Assembly (NCBI GenBank): GCA_964393615.1
Contig: CAYMUR010000014.1
Span: forward strand, 19,056 to 83,055
Length of the DNA: 64,000 nucleotides
From: CAYMUR01 sp964393615
Lineage (GTDB): Bacteria > Planctomycetota > Planctomycetia > Pirellulales > Pirellulaceae
Direction: 5' to 3'
The translations under genes and the position numbers were made by a program. Shown here piece after piece: positions 8,522 through 17,798 of this stretch. Numbering within the stretch: the first letter of the stretch is position 1; each line of letters begins with the position of its first letter. Under the pieces are notes generated by a model, which did no database searches, was not told where the DNA came from, and was given only the letters and a program-made list of their open reading frames with translations.

Positions 8522-9634
8522 TCATTGTAGCACCGGCAATTCGAAGAAGTCAGTAGGTGGCTTCCCTTTCTGTTGTGTTGGCAAGGTGTCGGAAAAGTGA
8601 TCGTCGTTCGTTGTAGACTGTCCAGGACCTAACAATACGAGTCGTACGGTTCGTGCGAAACCGCGCAACGTCCCGAATGTTTGCATCACTGCCGTCGGTT
8701 CATAGCCGGAATGTACCATGCAATCTTGGCATTTTGGATGGCCACTAGATCGGCCGTAACGAGTCCAATCAGTCGAGTCCATCAGATCAGAAAAAGTTTT
8801 GCAATGCCCTTCGTCAACAAGGTAGCATGGTTTTTGCCAGCCAAACACGTTATAGGTTGGATTGCCCCAAGGTGTGCATTCTAGTGACCAACGACCTTGT
8901 AGAAACTCCAAAAACAATGGTGTTTGATTGAATCGCCAACGTTTGGGCGCACTATTTAAAATTCTACGAAACAGGTCGATAGTATGATGCCGATGAAGGA
9001 AGTGATCCTGGTCGGGAGCTTTTTCGTAAGAATATCCCGGCGAAACCATCATTCCCTCCACTCCCAATCGCATCATTTCATCAAAGAAACTTCTTATCTT
9101 TTCCGGCTCGATGCCGTGAAATAATGTTGTATTGGTTGTGACTCGGAAACCGGCTTCCACGGCTGCAGAAATTGCTGACACTGCAATATCGTAGACGCCT
9201 TCACGACCGACGGCGTGATCATGAACCGCCTGTGGGCCATCCATGTGTACAGAAAATGAAAAATATTTGGATGGTGAAAAATACGGTAGTGAATCCTGCA
9301 ATTTGATTGCGTTGGTACACAGGTAAACGTATTTGCGGCGTGCAACCAAGCCACGAACGATCTCGCCGATTTGAGGATGCAATAACGGCTCGCCGCCAGG
9401 AATGGATACAATGGGTGCCCCGCATTCGTCAGCAGCGCGAAAACACTCTTTAGGCGTCAACTGTTTTCGCAAAATATCTTGCGGGTACTGGATTTTACCA
9501 CAGCCGTTACAAGCTAAATTGCAGCGAAACAATGGTTCGAGCATGAGCACCAGGGGATAGCGGCGCGCATTAAAAAATCGTTTTTTCATGACATAGGATG
9601 CCACGGTCCACATTTGCGACAATGGTACACCCAC
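8522..9634 (-). CDS. hpnH: Adenosylhopane synthase, radical SAM protein HpnH
   Basis: HpnH joins a 5'-deoxyadenosyl radical from SAM to diploptene, forming adenosylhopane, the first extension step of C35 hopanoids. The 370-residue protein starts MGVPLSQMWTVASYVM, as HpnH proteins do, and has the radical-SAM cluster motif CNLACNGC (C38, C42, C45) in LEPLFRCNLACNGCGKIQYP. GGEPLLHP is the SAM-binding GGE motif. The C-terminal SPASM-like part has further cysteines (ECTPWGNPTYNVFGWQKPC, CQDCMVHSGYEPTAV) typical of the family. It is flanked by shc upstream and hpnG downstream on the same strand. Confidence 0.96.
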   Translation of the reverse strand: MGVPLSQMWTVASYVMKKRFFNARRYPLVLMLEPLFRCNLACNGCGKIQYPQDILRKQLTPKECFRAADECGAPIVSIPGGEPLLHPQIGEIVRGLVARRKYVYLCTNAIKLQDSLPYFSPSKYFSFSVHMDGPQAVHDHAVGREGVYDIAVSAISAAVEAGFRVTTNTTLFHGIEPEKIRSFFDEMMRLGVEGMMVSPGYSYEKAPDQDHFLHRHHTIDLFRRILNSAPKRWRFNQTPLFLEFLQGRWSLECTPWGNPTYNVFGWQKPCYLVDEGHCKTFSDLMDSTDWTRYGRSSGHPKCQDCMVHSGYEPTAVMQTFGTLRGFARTVRLVLLGPGQSTTNDDHFSDTLPTQQKGKPPTDFFELPVLQ

Positions 9635-9818
9635 GACAAGAAAACTCCTTAATTTGTGATGTCTGATTCGGTGAGACGGCTTCGGTTGTAGGACAAAAGT
9701 CTTGGAATAAAAATAGGAAAAATCGGATAATATGTGCCGCTATGGCAACAGTTCGTGTCAGCACACGAAGTATTGAACCAGGTCATTGTGCATGTCTGAG
9801 TGTGTCAAATGTCATGCT

Positions 9819-11921
9819 CTAGTCGCTTGACGGGGTGAATGCTTTTGACTGTTGTCGCCATTCAGACATTGCCAATAGTGGAAAATACAGTGGATACATG
9901 TGATAACGCAAATAAAACACGCGTGGGAAACCGGTTCCGGTAAATTCTGGTTCTAACCAGGTCCCGTCGGCAGTCTGAGTTTTGAGCAAGTAGCGGATAC
10001 CTCGTTCCACTGAGTGATGGTGTATTCCACCGGCTGCCATCAGTCCCAGGAGTGCCCAGGCAGTTTGGGATGCCGTGGGAGGGCCACAGCCTTTTTTTGC
10101 AGGATCCTGATAGCTGTCCGGTAATTCTCCCCATCCGCCTGATTCTTGCTGGCATGCTCTTAGCCAGGCAGCACCTTGGGAGACTGCTGAATCGCCAGGA
10201 TCGATGTCAACAGCGCACATACCGGTCAGTGCTTGCCAGGTTCCATAGATATAATTGATCCCCCAGCGTCCTTCCCAGCTACCGTCGTCACACTGTGTAG
10301 CTTTCAAGTATGCGATACCACGATCCACGGCTGGATGTCCGACGCGCGCCCCGAGGTTCGCCAGCATTTCAATGACACGACCGGTAATGTCTGGTGTACT
10401 GGGATCGATCATTGCATTGTGGTCAGCAAAGGGCACGTGGCATAAGAACTGTGAATCATTGTTTCGGTCGAATGCTCCCCACCCTCCATCTCGATTTTGC
10501 ATCGCTAGAATCCAGCGACGTCCACGCTCACAGGCTGCTGCTGCACGATCGAGTAAGGTGACTTGTTCCCGCGCTTCGGCCATTCCGGAGGCCCGATCGG
10601 CTGCAATAAAGGAAACTCCCGACGGAGCATCTGATTCGTCAAGCCGACTGTCGGCAAATTGATCACTCAGTGCCATGACGACCATTGCTGTGTCATCAGT
10701 ATCAGGATAAAAGTCGTTGTGATATTCGAAAAACCATCCGCTTGGAGTGGCATCGACCCCGTGTGACCAGTCACCCCGACGTGTTGTTTCCTTGCTCAAC
10801 AACCAGTGAATAGATTTACGGACACAGACTTGACTGGAATGAGTGCCATGACGAGCTAGCGCACGTAACGCGAGGGCAGAATCCCACACGGGTGACTTGC
10901 ATGGCTGCAAACGAACCGTCTCCCCTTCTTCAATGATCAATTCGTTCAATTGTTGGTGGCAATAACGCAATTCGAGACTTTCATCGTCATAGCCGAGACT
11001 CTTCAGAGCGACGATGCTCCAGATGATAGGTGGAAAAATAGCCCCCAAACCGTCACTGGCAACAAATCGTTTGACCATCCATTCGGTTGCCAGTCTGACA
11101 GCACGTTGTCGTAACGGTTTAATATTGTGCCCCTCAAGCCATTTTTGGGCGCGATCGACTCGTCCGAAAAATTGTTCCCAAGACCAGAACGTATCGGATG
11201 CCTCGAGTCCTGCACAATGCAACTGTGGCCAGTTGTCTGGTGATTTATGAAACAACTCTGTGATCCCCTGCCCTGCCTCGAGTTGGCGACAAGGTTGTTG
11301 GGACCACACGATGGAAAGGGGAACCAGGATAGTTCGTGACCAGGCGCTTACCCGATAAATATTGATGGGAGACCAGCTTGGCAATAGCATCGCTTCGGGA
11401 GGAACTGCTGGGCAATGTTGATAGTCAATTTGGCCCAACATTGCCAGGTAATAACGTGTAAAACTGTTAATACGGTCAGCACCTCCAGCTTCCAGGATGG
11501 CACGTCTGGCGCGGTCCATGTCATCGGATGCCGTATGATGACCGGTCAACTTTAATGCGAAATATGCTTTGACACTACAGCTGATGTCTACATCGCCATC
11601 CGGATACAGTGACCAGCCGCCCGCTGGCAACTGTTTTTCCAAAATGCGTCGAGCCGCTCGTTGAGCAACAGCGCTAGTCTCTTGTTCTAGAAACGCCAAC
11701 AGAAGGATGAACTCACTTTCGAGGATTGTGTCTCCTTCGAGTTCACCGCACCAATGACCATCCTGGTGCTGAGTTTGCAGCAGACAGTCTTGTGATTTTT
11801 CAGCCGCACGCTGTACCGCGTTTTGCAAGCCTGATGAAATAGCGGCATTCTGTACGGTGGAGGATGATCCCTGCAACCTTGAGAATCGGTTCGAAATCTG
11901 ATCGTGCTGAGAAGGTTTCAT
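9819..11921 (-). CDS. shc: Squalene-hopene cyclase
   Basis: A 700-residue class II terpene cyclase that converts squalene to hopene/hopanol at the cytoplasmic membrane. The protonating DTDD motif is at residues 407-410. Several QW repeats are visible: QHQDGHWCGELEGD (about 51-64), KQLPAGGWSLYPDGD (about 96-110), QNRDGGWGAFD, QCDDGSWEGRWG, QQESGGWGELP and QTADGTWLEPEF. Length is slightly above the usual 630-680, the excess being a polar N-terminus of about 40 residues. It appears to head the shc-hpnH-hpnG transcription unit (184 and 66 base gaps). Squalene synthesis genes (hpnC, hpnD, hpnE) are not in the window. Confidence 0.97.
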   Translation of the reverse strand: MKPSQHDQISNRFSRLQGSSSTVQNAAISSGLQNAVQRAAEKSQDCLLQTQHQDGHWCGELEGDTILESEFILLLAFLEQETSAVAQRAARRILEKQLPAGGWSLYPDGDVDISCSVKAYFALKLTGHHTASDDMDRARRAILEAGGADRINSFTRYYLAMLGQIDYQHCPAVPPEAMLLPSWSPINIYRVSAWSRTILVPLSIVWSQQPCRQLEAGQGITELFHKSPDNWPQLHCAGLEASDTFWSWEQFFGRVDRAQKWLEGHNIKPLRQRAVRLATEWMVKRFVASDGLGAIFPPIIWSIVALKSLGYDDESLELRYCHQQLNELIIEEGETVRLQPCKSPVWDSALALRALARHGTHSSQVCVRKSIHWLLSKETTRRGDWSHGVDATPSGWFFEYHNDFYPDTDDTAMVVMALSDQFADSRLDESDAPSGVSFIAADRASGMAEAREQVTLLDRAAAACERGRRWILAMQNRDGGWGAFDRNNDSQFLCHVPFADHNAMIDPSTPDITGRVIEMLANLGARVGHPAVDRGIAYLKATQCDDGSWEGRWGINYIYGTWQALTGMCAVDIDPGDSAVSQGAAWLRACQQESGGWGELPDSYQDPAKKGCGPPTASQTAWALLGLMAAGGIHHHSVERGIRYLLKTQTADGTWLEPEFTGTGFPRVFYLRYHMYPLYFPLLAMSEWRQQSKAFTPSSD

Positions 11922-12377
11922 TCCGTTCGACTCGAGAAGGTTCCGTGGTTCGTCCTTGACACTTCATCCTTGCACGGCAACCTAACGTTATGTCATGGAT
12001 AGAGTGATTGCAAGACGAGATTCTTGGAATGGCATGTTTTCCGAATGGAAAAAATACTTTGCACCTCTGAGAAATTAGCCGATGTCAATGTTGAGACCAA
12101 GTGACATCGCGTTTTCAGCGCAGCGAATTTTGTTGTTGCTGTACACTGGGTGCCTTTTTAGAACAAGATGGCCAGTTTCCTTTGGTCGTTTAGTGCCGGA
12201 CCAGAGACCATGTCTTATTTTTATGTAAAAAGAAACTTGACACCCTTTCTGGCTCGCGGTTTGCAAAAAGGATGCCATCAACCACTGCTGTAACAAAGCT
12301 GTAAAACGGCTGATTTGGATAAGGTATCAGAATGAAATGCCACCGAGAGTAGTCCAGTTTTTGCTAACTTGAAGGTG
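11922..12377. other. Intergenic stretch upstream of shc
   Basis: 456 bases without a convincing gene. A 73-codon minus-strand frame at 12075-12296 has no family resemblance and no ribosome-binding site and is not called. Apart from the possible shc promoter near 11985-12013, nothing stands out. Confidence 0.5.
11985..12013 (-). promoter_or_regulatory. Possible promoter of the shc-hpnH-hpnG unit
   Basis: On the minus strand TTGCAA (12008-12013) is followed after 17 bases by TAACGT (11985-11990), about 65 bases before the shc ATG. The spacing is ideal but both hexamers are imperfect. Confidence 0.3.
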
Positions 12378-14645
12378 TCAATTGTCACAGACGCGGTACA
12401 TTCCAATTGGTCGGTTAGTAGAATCGAATCGCTCAAAGTGATCGTCTTGTTCTAATACTCCTGTCTGGAGCAGTTCTTGAAATACTTCGGGTTGAACAAA
12501 CTTGCTGTAACCGTAAGTCTGTCGATATCGAGTGATTTCTGACCAGTCAACATAGATATGTGAAATCTGTGCATGGTGCAGGACCGCCAGACGCTCGGTG
12601 GCAGTACGGCCTTGCATTAACTGTTCAAAGATGGATTTGTCAAAACAAGTGTTGTAAAGTACGGGAATTTGAATATCGAATGGTTGGGCGTCCCCCACAA
12701 ATAAAACCCGTGTTCCTTGAAAATGAGGTGAATTGAAATACCGGTGTGCTGTCATTTGCATTTCTGGGATCCATTCGTGGTCACGAATAGTACGCAAAGG
12801 GACACAATAACGGTTGTCAGCAAGGACGTTTGTTCCGAAAAAGATAAAATTCAACGCTGAGGTCACAGCGATAAATCCGAACACGACTGCGCGCCATATG
12901 GGCTGACGACTCCAGCAGGCACCCAGTCCGGCCAACCAGGCTAACAAAGGTAGTATCGGCACGAGAAAGCGGTCGATGCGATGAGTCAAAAGCCACCAGA
13001 TAGCCACGAAATATACAATAAGCATGAACTGTACCGCGACCAAATAACGTTGCTTGCGACGTAAGAAACTACAGACAATCAATGGGATCAGTGCCGGACT
13101 CAAAAACTTGCTCTGCCACAGAATTTTTTTTGTCGCCTTTGTAAGATCCGCGATTGCATAGCCAGGTGGTCGGTGTGCTTGTTTCCATTGTTCGTTATTA
13201 GCGGGTGTCCGGGTTTTTCCTCCTAACCTATCGACCAATAACGGATAGGTTGGATTACCCGCCAACCACTCGTTTTTTACCAACCAGGGTCCACAAGCAA
13301 CGGCAGCTGCCAGCAAGTAAATGGTGATTGACCCGACCCGTTGTGACAATGGCCTGGTACGACTGCCTGCGCAAAACAACAATATCATCAGTGGACAGAC
13401 GACTAGTAACACTGCCGGATATTTACAAGCAACGGCAGCGCCCCCGAGAAAACCGGCAACCAGGAAAAATCCACGACCTGAGTTCGTTGTGTTAGGTGTC
13501 GCTTTATGTCGACTAACATGTTGATTGCCACCATGCTGTCCATTTGCCATTGTGCTTGTGTGCGACACCTTCATCCGTTGGTGCCAGATCAGCAGAACAT
13601 AGAATGACGCGAAAAAGTAGAACCCCCAGACGGACTCTACGAGTCCATTCATGGAAACTTTACCGACCCAAGGTGTGGAAATATAAACAACGGCTGCAAT
13701 ACAACCGACAGTGGGTGAACTGAAACGTTTGCCGGCTGCAAATAGTAATAAGGCGCCCAATACCGAAAAACAGCCGATGATCACTTTGCCCGTCAGTGCA
13801 CCCCACCACCAGTTGTTCGCACCTGGAATAATGGCCATTGCTAACATACTGGGCAGTTCCGCACCGAGTGGCATGTTGCCGTATACATTGTGTGGCAAAA
13901 AGTTGATGTGACCATTGAGATACCATTCTTTGGGAACTTGTAAGTGGTACTCGCACACATCAAAGTCAGTGGGGGGCAAGCAGGATCCCAGCAAGATTGA
14001 TAGGGCGAACGGAATTCCCAAGGAGATGCAAAGCCAATCTAAACGATCGAGCTGATTGCCATTACCTGTATCGTTGCATTGGCTATGAGTTGGTTCGACA
14101 GGTTGCCATCGCCAGGCGATGTATGCAGTACAAAAAATCAAGCCCAAAGAACCTATGACTACGGCTGGAACGAGCCAGCCGATCAGGCCAATCACCAGCG
14201 CGAGCAGAGAGAGGCAATTCATTCCGATTCCAGCACTTAGTACTATCTGTTCTATCCGTGTTAACTCTTGCATGATGCGACTGTACTTCAAGAACAGATA
14301 ACCTCCACTGCCGGCGGCCAAAAACAGCAAGCAGGCCGTGCTAAAGATCGGTAGGCGGTCGAACAGGCCGATGATTTGGTCGGGACTGTTCATCCATTGC
14401 TGGAACATCGTTTCGGGACGCACCAGGTAGCTCAGTAATGCGGTCCGCCGAACCTCTCCCACCAGTGGTACTGATAGGTACAGCCAGAAATAGACGCTTG
14501 TTCCTCCGAGAAAGAGGACGATTGCCGCGAAGCTTGAAGTTTTATCGTTTTTGATATCGCGGGGCCTGTCTGCGGCAGCCGGTGAAGCTTGCCGACGTTT
14601 AGCTCGTCCTATTCGAGCGGATTTTTTAGGGGGAGGGCCGGCCAA
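12378..14645 (-). CDS. Polytopic membrane glycosyltransferase (GT39/ArnT-like, GT-C fold)
   Basis: A 755-residue protein with a basic N-terminal tail (PPKKSARIGRAKRRQ) and about twelve hydrophobic helices, fitting GT-C enzymes that use polyprenyl-phosphate sugars to glycosylate lipids, polymers or proteins on the outer side of the membrane. The first large loop contains SCLPPTDFDVCEYHLQVPKEW; the acidic pair before a hydrophobic helix is the expected catalytic/metal site of the PMT/ArnT group, and GNMPLGAELPSMLAMAI follows. The C-terminal 150 residues are soluble and include VLFVGDAQPFDIQIPVLYN. Acceptor and sugar are unknown. It stands alone between the shc and histidine kinase units. Confidence 0.78.
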   Translation of the reverse strand: MAGPPPKKSARIGRAKRRQASPAAADRPRDIKNDKTSSFAAIVLFLGGTSVYFWLYLSVPLVGEVRRTALLSYLVRPETMFQQWMNSPDQIIGLFDRLPIFSTACLLFLAAGSGGYLFLKYSRIMQELTRIEQIVLSAGIGMNCLSLLALVIGLIGWLVPAVVIGSLGLIFCTAYIAWRWQPVEPTHSQCNDTGNGNQLDRLDWLCISLGIPFALSILLGSCLPPTDFDVCEYHLQVPKEWYLNGHINFLPHNVYGNMPLGAELPSMLAMAIIPGANNWWWGALTGKVIIGCFSVLGALLLFAAGKRFSSPTVGCIAAVVYISTPWVGKVSMNGLVESVWGFYFFASFYVLLIWHQRMKVSHTSTMANGQHGGNQHVSRHKATPNTTNSGRGFFLVAGFLGGAAVACKYPAVLLVVCPLMILLFCAGSRTRPLSQRVGSITIYLLAAAVACGPWLVKNEWLAGNPTYPLLVDRLGGKTRTPANNEQWKQAHRPPGYAIADLTKATKKILWQSKFLSPALIPLIVCSFLRRKQRYLVAVQFMLIVYFVAIWWLLTHRIDRFLVPILPLLAWLAGLGACWSRQPIWRAVVFGFIAVTSALNFIFFGTNVLADNRYCVPLRTIRDHEWIPEMQMTAHRYFNSPHFQGTRVLFVGDAQPFDIQIPVLYNTCFDKSIFEQLMQGRTATERLAVLHHAQISHIYVDWSEITRYRQTYGYSKFVQPEVFQELLQTGVLEQDDHFERFDSTNRPIGMYRVCDN

Positions 14646-15039
14646 GTTGGTATGAGGGCGGTTAAGAAATGGTTTGCATTGTCAAGACATAAAAAGCATG
14701 GTGGCTTGACCGGACAAGCCTATCGGATTTGGGCCGATAAAATATCTGATCCGATCGAACAAGTTTACAGGTCCGTTGTAGTTGCCAAGACGATTCTCGG
14801 ATAAGTGTAGCGCACAGTCAAGGTTTTTGGGTGGGACGGCATTTTATATCATTGCCGATAATACTCGATACGAATTGCAGTCGTAATGCCAATCCATGAT
14901 TGCTGATGAGCTGCAATCTAGTGCTGGTAAATCTAACGTACCGCAAGGTAGCAAAAAATGGTAAACGCATTGACACGGGTTGCAAAAACAAGTGGCCAAT
15001 GAAATCTCTGGAAACGGGGCCATTATTGTTAGGGGGGTG
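14646..15039. other. Intergenic stretch between the GT39-like and histidine kinase genes
   Basis: 394 bases with no supported gene. It must hold the promoter of the leftward GT39-like gene; TTGTTC followed 17 bases later by TATCGG on the minus strand (around 14740-14765) is a weak candidate. No hairpin terminator was recognised for the histidine kinase. Confidence 0.4.
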
Positions 15040-16452
15040 TCACGTTTGCATGTGCTTGGAAGTGGTCGTTTTCGCCATCTCGGTGTGATTGGTTGCCTGA
15101 GTTTTGGCGTCACGCGTGTTTGGCAGAAACACCGTGAACGTTGCTCCACTTTCGAGTTGGCTATCGACGACAATGTTTCCGCCGTGATCCGTCACAATCC
15201 GCCAGCATTTTGAAAGTCCGAAACCGATGCCCCGTCCTGCTTCTCTTCCAGAAAAAAAAGGATCAAATAGGTGACGTTGTACCTCGATAGGAATGCCTGG
15301 ACCGGTGTCTCGAATTTGGACGGCGACAAAGCCAGGATGTTGGGGTAACTCGTCTGTTTCCAGTAGCGTTACTTCAATCGTACCATCTTGTACGACTGCG
15401 TCAAAAGCGTTCAGGCAGATTGCTTCCAAAGCGATTTGCAGTTGATCTGGGTCCGCCATTACCACGACCGAGTCTGCCGTGGTTACCGACCGAAATTGCA
15501 CTTGCTGGGTTGTTGCCATTTCGGCGAATCGCTCTGATAAACGTTGGACTGTTTGAACCAGATCGGTGTTTTGGCGGTTGATTTGTGGAGGTTGCGCAAA
15601 CAGCATTAAATCGGCGATCATTTCATGGGCGCGAAAAGCCTGGCTATTGATGGTTGCCAATTTGCGACGTCTTTCAGGATCCTGCTCTCCACCTAACAGC
15701 GTTTGTGCTCGTGTCGAAATATTGGTGAGCGGATTATTGATTTCGTGACCGGCTCCGTAGGCAAATTGCTTAAGCGAAAGAAGTTTTTCGGTTTCTAGAG
15801 TTTCAGAAAACTTGTCTTCCAATTGTTGTAATCGGTGAAGTTTGGCCAGCAGAGATTTCAAGTTCTGGCCCACACCAGGTACAGACGTCGACCAATAAGA
15901 AATCTGTTCTTCCAATAATTTGTCGTCAGTCGTTTGCGTTTTCCAGGGAGCGCACAAACCGGACAAGCCCTTGGCAAACCACAGCGGAATGCACGTTTTA
16001 CCCTCTTTGATTTGTGACCAGCTTACCACAGTGCCTGCTGCGCTCAACCAATGTTGGGCGTTCGAAATAAGACAAAATAAGTATCGGTCAACTGGTTGAC
16101 CTGCAGCTCGTGTGAGGCTTTCCGCTGCCAATTTGGCAGCGGATGGACTGTTAACCGTGTCTGTCGATTCGTTCAGCGATGTCTTTGCCTCCCACTGTAA
16201 AATGCGCGGGCCATTGATTGCTAGCCACTTGGCTAGTGCCGGCATCGTGGAGGGAGTTGCCTGAAGACTTTCTGGGTTGCTGATCGTCCAGAGAACCAAC
16301 GTTGGATTGTTACCAAGGGACTGTTCGATGCGTCGACAACGCTCATGCGGCTCTTCTGTCAAAAATGCCTCGGCCAACAGGGCAGCTGCCGGATCTGCTA
16401 GCGGTAGTTTCCACTTCGCTGTACCGTAATGAAGGACTGGCAACCATTGCAT
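15040..16452 (-). CDS. Soluble sensor histidine kinase
   Basis: A 470-residue histidine kinase without transmembrane helices. The first 190 residues are an unrecognised cytoplasmic input region with short hydrophobic patches (TLVLWTI, YLFCLIS). A helical linker (LLAKLHRLQQLEDKFSETLETEK) leads to a HisKA-type dimerisation domain with the phospho-acceptor in HEINNPL (H236). The HATPase domain shows the N-box segment ALEAICLNAFDAVVQ, the G1 box DTGPGIP and the G2 box GRGIGFGLSKCWRIV. The C-terminus ends in a Thr/Lys-rich tail. It sits 77 bases downstream of the response regulator gene on the same strand, the natural partner. The signal sensed is unknown. Confidence 0.93.
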   Translation of the reverse strand: MQWLPVLHYGTAKWKLPLADPAAALLAEAFLTEEPHERCRRIEQSLGNNPTLVLWTISNPESLQATPSTMPALAKWLAINGPRILQWEAKTSLNESTDTVNSPSAAKLAAESLTRAAGQPVDRYLFCLISNAQHWLSAAGTVVSWSQIKEGKTCIPLWFAKGLSGLCAPWKTQTTDDKLLEEQISYWSTSVPGVGQNLKSLLAKLHRLQQLEDKFSETLETEKLLSLKQFAYGAGHEINNPLTNISTRAQTLLGGEQDPERRRKLATINSQAFRAHEMIADLMLFAQPPQINRQNTDLVQTVQRLSERFAEMATTQQVQFRSVTTADSVVVMADPDQLQIALEAICLNAFDAVVQDGTIEVTLLETDELPQHPGFVAVQIRDTGPGIPIEVQRHLFDPFFSGREAGRGIGFGLSKCWRIVTDHGGNIVVDSQLESGATFTVFLPNTRDAKTQATNHTEMAKTTTSKHMQT

Positions 16453-16529
16453 CGAACCTATCCATCCTATGATGTGCCAGGTGCGTAAACAATTCCTTCA
16501 AAAACATAAGAAACGATGCCAGATTGCGT

Positions 16530-17111
16530 TTAGCTGGCTGGGGCCAATTCCAGGTCTAGAAGTTCACATGCCCGTTCAATTAGTTTTTCGACGGCAAACG
16601 GTTTCTGAATAAAGTCGTTGGCTCCTGACAACTTGAGGTCAGCAACTTTATCCGCTTCGACCATCCCCGAAATACAAATGATCTGAACATTATCCAGGCT
16701 GCTGTCGCTCCGTACGCGTTGGCAAACTTCCTTGCCGTTGATGTCTGGCAACATGACGTCTAGAACGACCAGATCAGGGCGGAATTCTTTAACCAACATC
16801 CCTGCATCAAAACCGTTGTTGGCTGTCTTGTTATCGAATCGCCCGTCGCGGTCAAATACGTCGACTAGTAACTCGACCAGTTCTTCATCGTCATCGACGA
16901 TTAATATTTTGCGCTTCCCACTCTCTAAAGCATCCGTGGGAATCCCATTTTCTTTCATAAAGGTGAACAAAAGTTCGCGTGGGATACGCCGAAATCGGCT
17001 TCCTGGAACTCGGAATCCTTTCAATTGGCCAGAATCAAAACAACGAATAATGGTCTGTTGACTTACCTTGCAAATTTTAGCGGCTTCGCCCGTTGTAAAT
17101 ACGGTTTTCAT
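16530..17111 (-). CDS. Response regulator with N-terminal excisionase-type HTH and C-terminal receiver
   Basis: A 193-residue regulator in unusual order: residues 1-55 form an excisionase/MerR-like HTH (FTTGEAAKICKVSQQTIIRCFDSGQLKGFRVPGSRFRRI) and residues 67-190 a receiver domain. The receiver is complete: acidic pocket D73-D75 in IVDDDEE, phospho-acceptor D118 in VVLDVMLPDINGKE, S148 in CISGM and K170 in FIQKPF. Phosphorylation by the adjacent kinase probably controls DNA binding. The frame is open to 17177 but ATG at 17111 is chosen because GGGAGAG precedes it and MKTVFTTGEAA is the standard start of such HTH domains. A near-consensus promoter lies about 240 bases upstream. Confidence 0.92.
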   Translation of the reverse strand: MKTVFTTGEAAKICKVSQQTIIRCFDSGQLKGFRVPGSRFRRIPRELLFTFMKENGIPTDALESGKRKILIVDDDEELVELLVDVFDRDGRFDNKTANNGFDAGMLVKEFRPDLVVLDVMLPDINGKEVCQRVRSDSSLDNVQIICISGMVEADKVADLKLSGANDFIQKPFAVEKLIERACELLDLELAPAS

Positions 17112-17798
17112 AAAGTTGCTCTCCCTAGCCAACGGTGAGGCTAGCCTCTGGGGAACCTCCGACTGGTCCCGCGACACACGGCCTGTCCAAAGCTCCTAAG
17201 CCTATCCTGCAACAGTCATATGGAATTTAGATTTTCTCTGAAACCGCAAAACCTCGCGGTATACGCAAACAACATAACTCCCTGCTTTGCTATAAACGTC
17301 TGGGGTGTCCGGTCCTTCCGATATTACCGATTTTGCCAGACGATTGGAATTATATACATCTGGACAATCGAGTCAAGACTGATAATTGAGTCGTAAGTAT
17401 ATGTATATTAAGCACTTGTGTTTTTATTTTCATTGCTGGTAAAATAGTGAATGTTAATCTTGGTGAACGTCGAGACGGTCCGAGATTTTTTGTGACACCC
17501 AGACGGGGCCCTTACCAGGGAATGTGATTGGTTGCAGAAGGCTTTTGCGACAGTACGTTCTGCAGGGGTTTGTACCATTCTGCCACAGTTACTAGTGCAC
17601 CATTCCTTTACGGTGATTGCTTTTCACTGAGTTTGGCCAACCCCAAGGTGTACGGATCCTTAAAATGAAACGGACGCAGAGCTGGATGTTGGCTGTAATT
17701 TCCACCACAGTATTGGTTGGCTGTACTGAATGAGATACTTTTATTTTGCCTGAAAAAGTTGCGCCACACGATTTTCTACATTTTGACAAGGTGATGTT
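17112..17798. other. Divergent intergenic region between the regulator gene and sppA
   Basis: 687 bases with no supported gene. It contains an AT-rich block (about 17340-17450) holding a strong minus-strand promoter, leaving a leader of about 235 bases for the response regulator. Nothing comparable was seen for sppA. A 65-codon minus frame at 17592-17789 has no recognisable features. Confidence 0.5.
17349..17376 (-). promoter_or_regulatory. Sigma70-type promoter for the response regulator/histidine kinase unit
   Basis: Reading the minus strand, TTGACT (17371-17376) and TATAAT (17349-17354) are separated by 16 bases. The -10 box is consensus and the -35 box matches five of six. It points to the HTH-receiver gene starting at 17111. 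Confidence 0.6.

Noticed and set aside
12075..12296. 73-codon minus-strand frame upstream of shc
   Set aside because: No start signals and no protein-like periodicity; most likely chance.
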